NCBI GenBank assembly: GCA_034440575.1
Contig: JAOTOL010000867.1
Location: 75,001 to 139,000 of the forward strand
DNA: 64,000 nt
Direction: 5' to 3'
Source of the DNA: Imbricaverruca yamaguchii
Taxonomy: Eukaryota > Arthropoda > Thecostraca > Neoverrucidae
Shown: in pieces, positions 34,460 to 43,490 of the stretch
Layout of the letters: the number at the start of each line of letters is the position of its first letter
Numbering within the stretch: the first letter of the stretch is position 1
Made by a program: the position numbers and the translations under genes
Notes under the pieces: model-generated
What the model was told of the DNA's origin: nothing
What the model saw: the letters and a program-made list of their open reading frames with translations, nothing else
The model's database searches: none

Positions 34460-35540
34460 GCAAGCTTTTCGCCGGGTTTACATCTGCTGTGCTCCACGCC
34501 CTGATCGTACAACAATAACTGATACCTTTATCCAATGACGAAGTATGAATTTGGCCCCACGGATGCAAATGCCATTGCACCAAGTTAGGAGGATTTCATG
34601 AGTCAAAGAAGTCTTTGTTTCGCGAACTACAGTCGGGGTATGGACGAAAAACATGTGAAAATATGCGCAACCTAACCACCCGAAACGGTCAGAGCGATTT
34701 CTTTCGCAGAGGGTAATACTCACACAGTCTGGAAGCAGATTTGCATTCATCACTAAGTTAGCTAGCTTTGCCTAATGCATGTTAGATCGTTCCTCCAAAT
34801 GTGACTTGGTCGGCGGATAGAAGCTCAAAGCACGCAGATTCCGCCGTGAGTCGCCAACACGCTGACATTGACCTCTTTGATCGGACCTGGACGGTTGATG
34901 GTTCACGACAGACATTGAATAATTCGACCTGACCTGGAAGGGAAACGGTTAAGGGTGGACAATTTTTCCGACCTTAGCCCTTAGCTCCAAAGAGGCAAAG
35001 GGTAACGCTACGTGCTGACCAAATCCGCGCTTCTCCAGGTGGTATAGAACAAACGTTAGGGCTTCCCCTTCTAGAAGAAGACAAGCTTCCCCTCCTAGAA
35101 GAACCCAGAAGTGCGGATGCTAGCCCTCCGGCCAAGCAAATGATGATCACTTATATTTATTTCATTTTTCACTATGCTCATTTCACTTGGCCTGATTTTA
35201 TCTGAGCTGGACCAGTGATCTGATTCTTCCTGCGCATGGGGTGTAAAAATATGCAAGCATCTCCCAATTCGATGCTGACAGCTTTTGTTTTAATTCAGCT
35301 CTTCATGACAAGCCTTAGAAGTGTTCGGAAGTCCCGCTTCCCTCCCTCCCCGCTCGGCGACATGCAAAACTACGCTCATCTGTCATCTGGCCGCGTGTAC
35401 TCGCGGGAAATAATACCAGCTCGCGTCTCCATTTTACTGAACGCTCATCTTTGGCTTCACTTTCGTTCCAACACGCCTAGTGCTGCCAGAAGCTCTTAAT
35501 ATCTCTCTAGACTTCAGTTGCGAGGTGTCTCGGCTACAGT
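34460..35540. other. No recognisable gene
   Basis: Unassigned sequence with short frames and no recognisable domain. Confidence 0.35.
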
Positions 35541-35542
35541 GT

Positions 35543-35634
<92 letters not shown>
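35543..35634. repeat. (CT)n microsatellite
   Basis: An uninterrupted CT run of about 92 bp. Confidence 0.98.
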
Positions 35635-35637
<3 letters not shown>

Positions 35638-35926
35638 ACATGTTCTCCGTGTCAGTTAAAGTAAAGCTGGCTTGTTTCTTTCATTCCTCTATTTGTTTTA
35701 TGTCGCATTGGTCGAACTTCGCAGTTGGCGCCATTATTCATGTATATTTTAGCGCATCTCTGTGTATCCATATTTATAGATATAGATACTATAAACATAT
35801 ACACATACACAGTTAGAGCAAGGAATGTATGGAGACGAAGCAGAGCAGAACAGAGCATATATGTGTATGTTGCAATCTACGTAATGAATGTGGTCATGAC
35901 GAATGGATTTACAAATTACTCGCCTA

Positions 35927-36719
35927 TTAACACGCGCCCTGGAAATTACGCGCTCTGAAGAGGGGGGCGGATTCCACCCCCTAAGATCTCGGCTCCTATT
36001 AAGGCTAGAGCAATGAAATTCGCAAGGTGGATGTGTACGGTAGTTAACTCTATTGTGTACAAATTTCATGACATTAGGTCAATATCTTCAAGGTCAAATG
36101 AGGTCAAAATAGCAAAATTTTATGGTTTTGCGTGGCTTGGCTGTCATTGTTATGGATCGCTGCCATTGTGTTTAAATGCTCCAAAATTAAATGCTCCCCA
36201 AAGAAAGGAGTGAAATACATGAATAAAGTATGGAAACGCTTAGGGACACAATGACAAACAGTAGATTTCCGGATGCGTCGGGAGTAACATGCAAAGTGAC
36301 ATCGATCGAATGATAGTCATTTCCATTTATGACAACATTCCAGTTGACCAAGTTTGGTTCCATTAGCCTGTCATGATGACCTCGGCGACCTAACATGACT
36401 TTTAAATTATATAGCATAACAACATGCATCAAACAAGTCGCTAGTGTTGTCAAGAACACTTCCATTTTGTCATTATACGGGAAGCGCATCAGCGCCGATT
36501 CTTGTAGTCTGGTGCCGCGATTAAAAAAAAATAGTTTAACGGCCCATAACTTAAAAACTTTTCGCCGATTTTCATTTTTCTTGCTTTAAACAATGCGCCG
36601 GTCACGTCTAAGCAGGTACGGAAAAATGGCGTATATCGGCCGGTACAATTTGGAGTTGTGTACGAAAAATCTGCGGGGTGGGCGGATTTCGCCCTCCATC
36701 CCTCCAGGGCGTGTGTTAA
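35927..36719 (+). mobile_element. Family-2 TTAA MITE, copy 1
   Basis: TTAA at 35927-35930, then CACGCGCCCTGGA; the right end is CCAGGGCGTGTG and TTAA at 36716-36719. The ends are inverted repeats of each other. The 793-bp body shares its order with 51215-52193. TTAA sites suggest the piggyBac superfamily. No transposase is encoded. Confidence 0.8.
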
Positions 36720-37085
36720 CCTGTCATGAACTTGACCTGACTTGACCTCGGTGACCTGACATGATTTTGAAACAATGCAGCATACAATATACATCAAACA
36801 AGTCGCTAGTGTTGCCAAGAACACTTCCTTTTTGCCAATATACGGGAAGCGCATCAGAGCCGATGTTTGTGGTCTGGCGCTGATATTTTTTTAAAAACTT
36901 TACCGACCCCTAACGCGAAAAATTTTCGGTAGATTTTCGTTTTTCTTAGTTTAAACAATGTGCTGTTCATTTCTAAGCAGGTAGGCGAAGAATGGCGTGT
37001 ATGAGCCCGTAAAATCTAGAGTTATTTACGAAATACCTTAGGGGTGGGCGGATTTAGCCCCCCCCCCCTCCAGGGCGCGTGTTAA
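36716..37085 (+). mobile_element. Family-2 TTAA MITE, right-half duplicate
   Basis: Starting at a TTAACCTGTCATG site that is internal in the full element, this repeats the right ~370 bp of family 2. It ends in CCAGGGCGCGTG and TTAA (37082-37085). That last TTAA is shared with the family-1 copy that follows. Confidence 0.75.
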
Positions 37086-37950
37086 CCCGCGCCGTCTCGA
37101 GGGGTTGACGACCCCCATAAGGTTTTCCGCGGTTAGTGAAAGAACGGCGCGCGGCAGTGCACCGAAATTTCGTATACCTTTTTCCACATCAATTTGTCAT
37201 GTTTTGTCAGAATTCGGAAGTCTGGTCACCTAGGGTCAACGAGTTAGTTAAGGTCAAGTGAGGTCACCACCTCCAAAAAAAGTCAAACCAGTCGTCACGC
37301 TTTAACGGATAAAGATATTTTAATGAAACTTTCAGCGTTTGCTTATCTTTAAGGATGGAACAAAACGTACGAGAGGAATTTTTTCTTTTTAAAGTTTTTG
37401 ATTACCTATTAATTTTCAATATTTGCCTGTTAGAGTTCAAATCTAAGATTTTGGCTAAAGTAAGAATTTTATATTAGTGAAAGTTGACTTCGAACAACGT
37501 TTTTGGTCCGCTCTACCCATTACAAAAGGAAATTAATTGATTTTTTCCTGGCCAAAAATTGTATGGCCCTCGTCGATATCGTTCCTTTTCTGATCCCAAA
37601 TAATTTTTGTCTTTTCAAATCTTTCTCAAAATGAACCCCCAGAGCCACAAACCTAAGGTAAGTCGTGAAACTCTAGGTCCCATAGTGTCGTCACTTTTTG
37701 GGGAGGGAAACTTTGGGGGAACATAAGTTGGGAAGCATAAGATGGGAAGCATAAGTTGGGAAGCAAAAGAAACATAAGTTGAGAAATTTCTGGCCCTACT
37801 CCTCGAGCGCTTTCTGATGACACCTATCTCGTTTTTGTGTGACGCTTAGTTTTGAGATTAGAGGGGGCTCTATGGACCCCCTCGTGACGGGGTGTAAGGG
37901 TCTGACAGAAGAGACAGAAGAGACCGAAGAGGATCTGACAGAAGGGTTAA
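37082..37950 (+). mobile_element. Family-1 TTAA MITE, copy E
   Basis: TTAA at 37082-37085 followed by CCCGCGCCGTCTCGAGG; the right end reads GAAGGG and TTAA at 37947-37950. Short AGACAGAAGAG and GGGAAGCATAAG duplications expand the right part. An AGGTCA direct repeat with 4-bp spacing lies at 37251-37266. Confidence 0.8.
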
Positions 37951-37978
37951 GCTCAGAAACGTTGCATGTTGGCTGAAG

Positions 37979-38863
37979 TTAAACCTTCTTCACCTTCACG
38001 TCACGGGTGGACAAAGCCAATTTGTCCGGCCGGTTTTAGCCATGGCTCCTGACCCGTCAGATCCTGACACTCCGTCACGAGGGGGGTCGATAGACAACCC
38101 ATCTAATCTCCAAACTAAGCGTCGCCCGAAAAAAGTAATAGGTGTCGTCGGAAAGCGCTCGACGAGTGGAGCCAGACACCTCTCCCAAATGTTTCCCCCA
38201 AAGAGTGACGTCACTAGGCGCCCTAGACTTTCACGACCTACATTATGTTTGTGGCTCTGGAGGTGCACTTTGAGGGAGGTATGAAAAAAATTGAAATCAG
38301 AAAATGAAAGTGAAGTCGACCAGGGCCATTAAATTTTTGGCCACCGCAAAATCAAATTTTATTTTATTTTTGAAAGTTCAAAATTTTGAGTTTCCAAGTT
38401 TTCTTTAAGTTTCTCGTTTTCGTGCGTAGAGCGGACCGAAAAAATGTTGTTCGAAGTCAACTTGCACTAACAAAAAATGCTTACTTTAGCCAGAATCTTC
38501 GATTTGAGCTCTAATATGCAAATATGCAAAATTAATAAGTAACCAAAAACGGAAAAAATGAAAAATTCCGCTCATACATTTTGTTGCATCCCTAAAGATA
38601 AGCAAACGCGGAGAGTTTCATTAAAATATCTTTATCCGTTAAAGCGTGACGCCTGGTTGAACGTTTTTGGAGGTGACCTCACTTGACCTTAACTAACTCG
38701 TTGATCCTAGGTGACCGAACTTCAAAATTTTGACACAACATGCCAAATTGATGTGGGAAAAGGTATGCCAAATTTTGGCCCGCTGCCGCACGCCATTCTT
38801 TCACTATCCGCGGAAAACCTTATGGGGGTCGTCAACGACCCTCCTCAAGACGGCGCGGGTTAA
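37979..38863 (-). mobile_element. Family-1 TTAA MITE, copy F (inverted)
   Basis: Reverse orientation: the left end of the element is at 38863 (GACGGCGCGGG then TTAA at 38860-38863). The degenerate right end is at TTAA 37979-37982. With copy E it forms a tail-to-tail pair separated by 28 bp. It lies 71 bp beyond the stop codon of the FKRP-like frame and carries two overlapping minus-strand AATAAA motifs (38358-38368). Confidence 0.75.
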
Positions 38864-38934
38864 GCGAGCCAAAGTCACCTGCTTGGCGAAACTTGCCAGC
38901 ACTCGTTTGTGCCACACAAACTTCCACCTCATAT

Positions 38935-40461
38935 TTACACATAGCGCGAGTACAGTTCAAACAGCCTTTCGTGCTGCTCCAGCAAGGCCTGCTCGCGGCA
39001 GGTGTGATGGCCGGGGCGGGGACACGGCTGCACCGTCTCCACCGTCTCAGCCGTCTCCGGCGTCTCCATCGTCTCAGCCGTCTCCTGTGTCTCCGTTGTC
39101 TCCACCGTGTCCACCGTCTCCACCGTCTCCGGCGTCTTCGGCGTCTCCGGTATCTCCGTCGTCTTCGGCGTTTCCAGCGTCTCTGGCGTGTCCGCCGCGT
39201 CCAGCGACGACGCGCCGCCGGCCGCCCGGCCCGGCTGGCTGCGCTGTAGCCGCACGGGCAGCGACACACCGCAAAACTTCAGCGCCGCAGTGTAGGCCGC
39301 CGCCGGCAGCGGACTGTCCGCCGGCCGCAGCAGCAGCCGGAAGGGCGGCGTGAGCACGGTGACGCCGCCGCCAGCCGAAGGCGTCACCGTCAGACCGAGC
39401 CGGCCCAACTGCGCCGCTCGCTCGAGCACCAGCTGCACGGCGGCCGGCGCGGCGAGCAGGGTGACGCGCGTGCGCCAGGGCGGCAACAGCGCCGCGCCGC
39501 CGGCCGTCAGCGCCCCACGCGGCGCCAGCACGTAGCGCGCCTTGTGCCGCCGCAGGAGGCGGCGCAGCGTGCGCAGCGTGTGCGCCAGCCGAGCGTAGCA
39601 GCAGGGCGGCGTGAGGTGGTGCGCTTCGGCCGCTGCCCGCCGACACGCGGTGCCCAACTCGCCGCAGCCGAACCGGTGCAGCTCGGCCGTCGACACGCGG
39701 ATCACGTTCAGCTGCCACTTGGCGGCCAGGCGGCGCCACTGTTCCCGCCGCGGGGCGGCGCCACCGGCGGCCACGTAGAACATGGCGTCCGGGCAGACGG
39801 CCGCCAGCCTGTTCAGCTGCTTGACGCGCAGGAACCAGTCGTCCAGCACGACGGCCGTCGGCAGCGCGGCGTCGAACGGCAGTCGCCGCAGCAGGCCGGT
39901 GCGCGCCAGGAACGGGCCGTCCAGCGCGTCGCACAGCATGCACTGGCCGGCCGACATCTCGTAGCCCTCGGTGCGCTGCAGCTGGTAGGCGGAGAGCCGC
40001 GTCTGCCAGCAGCCGGCGCGCCATCGGCCCGACTCGCCGCGGAGCGCGCCGCCGACCACGCCCACTTCCGGCACGGCCGCCAGGGTGGCCACGAGCCGCT
40101 CGAGCCGCGCGTCGCCGGTGAGCCGGACCAGGTCGGACGCCACCAGCGTGTACTTGGTGCGCACGGCGGCGGCCAGGCGGTTCCAGCTGGCCGCGCGACC
40201 ACCGCCCGCCGGCGCCTCCACCACGGAGACGCCGCCTCCAGCGAGCGAGCGCCGTACTGCGCCGGCCACCAGTACCGAGACTCCGGGATAGATGGCGCGC
40301 AGGTCGGCCAGCACGGCAGAGAGCGAGGTCAGATTGGTGGCAGTCGTCGCGTGTATGACCACCGTCACGATTTCGGACAGGTTGCGCACGCGCCCACACT
40401 CGCCGGATCGCCACGGTGGTCTGCCGTTGCTGTGTCCTGGCGAGCAGCGATTGTTGCAGCA
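38935..40461 (-). CDS. FKRP-like protein with degenerate catalytic site (3' exon)
   Basis: An open frame of about 500 codons, GC-rich, with no ATG at its start; the codon at 40389 is GTG, so an upstream exon with a signal anchor is probably missing. Numbering from that GTG codon, an N-terminal stem-like region (7-238) leads to R-F-G-C (239-242). Cys242, Cys249, Cys263 and Cys264 match the zinc-binding cysteines of FKRP in order, with the same six-residue gap between the first two. The next block (286-312) aligns without gaps to the FKRP nucleotidyltransferase motif, but PWDYDVDLG becomes PWRTRVTLL, so all three acidic residues are gone. A Thr/Glu-Thr-Pro repeat (401-453) follows, then a short conserved-looking end (CREQALLEQHERLFELYSRYV region, 464-484). 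FKRP adds ribitol-5-phosphate to alpha-dystroglycan; this protein probably cannot. Confidence 0.7.
   Translation of the reverse strand, partial: CCNNRCSPGHSNGRPPWRSGECGRVRNLSEIVTVVIHATTATNLTSLSAVLADLRAIYPGVSVLVAGAVRRSLAGGGVSVVEAPAGGGRAASWNRLAAAVRTKYTLVASDLVRLTGDARLERLVATLAAVPEVGVVGGALRGESGRWRAGCWQTRLSAYQLQRTEGYEMSAGQCMLCDALDGPFLARTGLLRRLPFDAALPTAVVLDDWFLRVKQLNRLAAVCPDAMFYVAAGGAAPRREQWRRLAAKWQLNVIRVSTAELHRFGCGELGTACRRAAAEAHHLTPPCCYARLAHTLRTLRRLLRRHKARYVLAPRGALTAGGAALLPPWRTRVTLLAAPAAVQLVLERAAQLGRLGLTVTPSAGGGVTVLTPPFRLLLRPADSPLPAAAYTAALKFCGVSLPVRLQRSQPGRAAGGASSLDAADTPETLETPKTTEIPETPKTPETVETVDTVETTETQETAETMETPETAETVETVQPCPRPGHHTCREQALLEQHERLFELYSRYV
39031..39189 (-). repeat. Thr/Glu repeat-coding segment in the FKRP-like gene
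   Basis: A 6/9-bp DNA repeat (GTCTCC-based on the plus strand) codes for about 53 residues rich in E-T-x and T-P-E. It is flanked by unique coding sequence on both sides and keeps the frame open. Confidence 0.85.
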
Positions 40462-40469
40462 TCACAAGT

Positions 40470-41189
40470 GAAAACTTTCCAACTACGTGCATGTGCACGT
40501 TCACACATCCAGATGACGTATGGGCATTGGCGAAACAGACTTTGTTTCATGCATCGCCGTGTAGACTCCGGCGAACGGTGCCGCCAAGCTGGCAAGGAAG
40601 GATGACGTCAGCGAACGAGGGAACATGGTTGCACAGGATCTGTTTACCCTTTGTGATGATTATGTGTTGTAGCAGAGTAACGTTAGATTAAAAATCATCT
40701 AGTATCCAAGTGATCTGTATTGTCCGGTCTTCGGGCGATTCAAAACGGACTTATTCAAAGCTGCATTCAATAGCGAAACCATACCATTTGTGTGTGTTGT
40801 TGCAGGAACAAACATGTTTGTGTTGCTGTGGTCAGTTGTGGTTTCCTGGTATAAACTTGTGCTAAACCTGGTGCATTCCAAGACTAAAAAACGTGCATGA
40901 AAATAATATCAGAAAACTTTATATGTATCAAGGAAAGGATAGCGATCAATGATTGTGAAATATGTGAACATATGCTAAATCGCATGATAAAAGTCCTATG
41001 TCGTCACACACGCGAGAGGTTAAGCAGGTCCGGACACATGCAAAATCACAGGGCAGGTCATCCAGGAACACGCCGTTAGTTTTGCATTTGTCTCATCCAT
41101 CAAAACTATTATCCTACACAAGTGCACATGATGCACTTGTGTAGCACTTCTCGTTGTGCACATGATGTATTATCCTAACGTACCACTCA

Positions 41190-41190
<1 letters not shown>
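40470..41190. other. No recognisable gene
   Basis: Upstream side of the FKRP-like exon. No signal-anchor exon or promoter was found by eye. Confidence 0.35.
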
Positions 41191-41224
<34 letters not shown>

Positions 41225-41240
41225 GTGTGTGTGTGTGTAT
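41191..41240. repeat. (AT)n then (GT)n microsatellite
   Basis: ATAT run of about 35 bp, then GTGTGTGTGT. Confidence 0.95.
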
Positions 41241-41312
41241 GTGGAAGGAGCCGAATGGCTTCTTAGAAGCAGTTCCCGTGCGACCGCATACCAATAATAA
41301 TCGAGTTCCGCA

Positions 41313-41520
41313 CGGTCGGTCTGGCTAGCTGTCGGTCCGTCTGGCTGGCTAGCTGTCGGTCCGTCTGGCTGGCTAGCTGTCGGTCCGTCTGGCTGGCTAG
41401 CTGTCGGTCCGTGTGGCTGGCTAGCTGTCGGTCCGTCTGGCTGGCTAGCTGTCGGTCCGTCTGGCTGGCTAGCTGTCGGTCCGTCTGGCTGGCTAGCTGT
41501 CGGTCCGTCTGGCTGGCTGA
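41313..41520. repeat. 24-bp tandem array
   Basis: About 8.5 units of GGCTGGCTAGCTGTCGGTCC plus GTCT. The period is a multiple of three, so the minus strand shows an open Thr-Ala-Ser-Gln-Pro-Asp-Gly-Pro repeat. Confidence 0.92.
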
Positions 41521-41654
41521 CCTTGAAACACTTCTGGACAGACATCCAGTGGCTCTTGAGCAGCCGGCGAACGTCGGCCGTGTCCTGTTGACCTGCGCAG
41601 GTCGAGCTTGCCGACCAGCTGCCAGATCTGATGTGTCAGCCGCTCTGGGTCGGC

Positions 41655-41962
41655 AGCCGGCGCAGTAATTCCCACACCGTCAGGACCTGCAGTAGTTGGC
41701 ACACCGTTAGCACCTGCAGTAATTGGCACACCGTTAGCACCTGTAGCAGTTCCCATACCGGTCGCACCTGCAGTAGTTCCAACACCGGTAGCACCTGCAG
41801 TAGTTCCCACACCGTTAGCACCTGTAGCAGTTCCCATACTGGTAGCACCTGTAGCAGTTCCCATACCGGTAGCACCTGCAGTAGTTCCCACACCAGTAGC
41901 ACCTGTAGCAGTTCCCACACCGGTAGCGTCTGGAGTAGTTCCCACACCGGTAGCACATGCCA
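41655..41962. repeat. 27-bp tandem array
   Basis: About 11 units around GTAGTTCCCACACCGGTAGC plus ACCTGCA. The minus frame reads as nine-residue Gly/Thr/Ala-rich repeats and continues into a ~50-residue unique stretch (41500-41650). A mucin-like gene cannot be excluded, but neither a start nor a splice structure supports one. Confidence 0.85.
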
Positions 41963-41968
41963 CATGGG

Positions 41969-42053
41969 TAGGTAAGCTCTGCCAGGGTAGGTAAGCTCTA
42001 CCATGAGCTGGGTTTTACATTTGTAGACGAGTGGAGCAGGTTTTATGCATCGC
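41969..42053 (+). pseudogene. CR1 ORF1 esterase fragment
   Basis: It matches the CR1 ORF1 end of the copy at 20830-20890 (CATGAGCTGGGTTTTACATT, then GACGAGTGGAGCAGG). It is cut off after the TATGCATCG segment, just before the DGLHF catalytic block. An 18-20 bp duplication (GGTAGGTAAGCTCT) lies at its left edge. Confidence 0.8.
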
Positions 42054-42059
42054 GGGGAT

Positions 42060-42400
42060 AGCGTATCAAAACCTCCACAGGTCACAACCTCCACAAATTC
42101 AACACATCGCAGCGGTCGTAAACTCCACAGGTCATAACCTCCACAGGTCACATCCTCCACAAGTCCGCAACGGTCATAACCTCCACAGGTCGTAACCTCC
42201 ACAAGTCCGCAGCGGTCATAACCTCCACAGGTCGTAACCTCCACAACTCCGAAGCGGTCATAACCTCCACATGTCATAACCTCCACAGGTCGTAATCCCC
42301 ACAGGTTGCAACCTCCACGAGTACGAAGCGGTCATAGCCTCCACAACTCAGCAGCGGTCATAACCTCCACAGGTTGCAACCTCCACAGATTCAAGAACTT
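42060..42400. repeat. 42-bp minisatellite (CCTCCAC type), copy 1
   Basis: About eight units of CATAACCTCCACAGGTCGTAACCTCCACAAGTCCGCAGCGGT-type, quoted here only as a pattern of three CCTCCACarG segments per unit or fewer. It adjoins the CR1 fragment at one end and a segment with GGTAGCAGCACGGTCTA at the other. The same element recurs inverted at 57935-58590. Confidence 0.85.
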
Positions 42401-43490
42401 TTTTTTATTTTCTAGAAGCATCACTTCAGATAGCTCTCGCTAGGTAGCAGCACGGTCTACGTATTACACTAATGAGATTGAATGCTGAATCATAGGTAAC
42501 AATATTTCTCGCCAGGTGGCAGGATGATACAATTGAGTACGTGCTCTTTGCGTGCAGCTGTCCTATTGTTCGAGAGCTCGGTAGCCCGCGCATCGACGCG
42601 TGGGAAAGTAACGCGTTGCGCAGTGGCCGATGATCGTATAACGATTTTCGCCTGCAATGCGTCGACGCGTGGGAAAATAATGCGACACGCAGTGGCGGAT
42701 GATGGCAAGACATTTGCATGTTATCCGTCTGCAATATGCCATGCAATGACCAGGCCATGGAATGCAATGATGCCTTTCCATGGCCTAGTCAGGCGTAGGA
42801 ATGTCCCAAAAAGTGAGTGGGCCAGGGTGAACAGCAGGGACGCATCAAGGAATTTCGCAAAGTACCATGGTTGAGCACTTTTGGGTTGATAACCCGATAA
42901 TTTTAATTGTAAACACACAACTTTTACCACTAAGATGGGGACCGCTAAAGAACATCCGTTGTTCACCGATGTTAATGGGGAGAAAGAATAGAACGCCAGC
43001 CCAAATTATCCCATAAACGAACATTTTGAAATGGCCAAAAGCTGCAGGGGGTCATTTTGAGTTCGCCGATCTATGCTTTTGCACAATTCAGATTGTTGTT
43101 CATTGAGTTGAGTTTTTCCCTTTAGACATTCTTCATACGTTCATATTTTCATGGCAAGTTACTTGAATGTGAAGGTGAGAAAGGGTTTGATTTTATTAAG
43201 ATTGCCAGATATAGCCATACTTAGTACTTATTGGCCCACATACGTTTCTAAGGCAGTGTTCACCTTACAAGTTTGCACTGGCTGTTAGTAAGAACGAAGC
43301 CTACTTGCTGGCCGATGAAGAAATTATCATGATTATTGTTGGAGAGGATGAGAAAAGGAAAGACGGGTGATCGCTGGTTGAAGATGCTTTGATCCGGTTT
43401 GTGGGAGGCCATGATTGGCAAGCTGACAGAATGGGGAAAAGAAAAGCGCTATTCCAGATTGGGTACCGAACTGAGACTCCAGTTAGGTGT
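42400..43490. other. Flank of the minisatellite element, then unassigned
   Basis: 42400-42560 matches 58080-58250 inverted. A CGACGCGTGGGAAArTAA motif is repeated at 42594 and 42660. No gene was recognised. Confidence 0.4.

Noticed and set aside
39074..40605. Long alternative frames on both strands over the FKRP-like exon
   Set aside because: They are Arg/Ala/Gly-rich shadows of a GC-rich gene; only the frame with the zinc cysteines and PPCC/PPW motifs matches a family.
41636..42286. 216-codon minus frame with CGGYDRCG and VWELLQVLP repeats
   Set aside because: Translation of the 42-bp and 27-bp minisatellites; no start or conserved domain.
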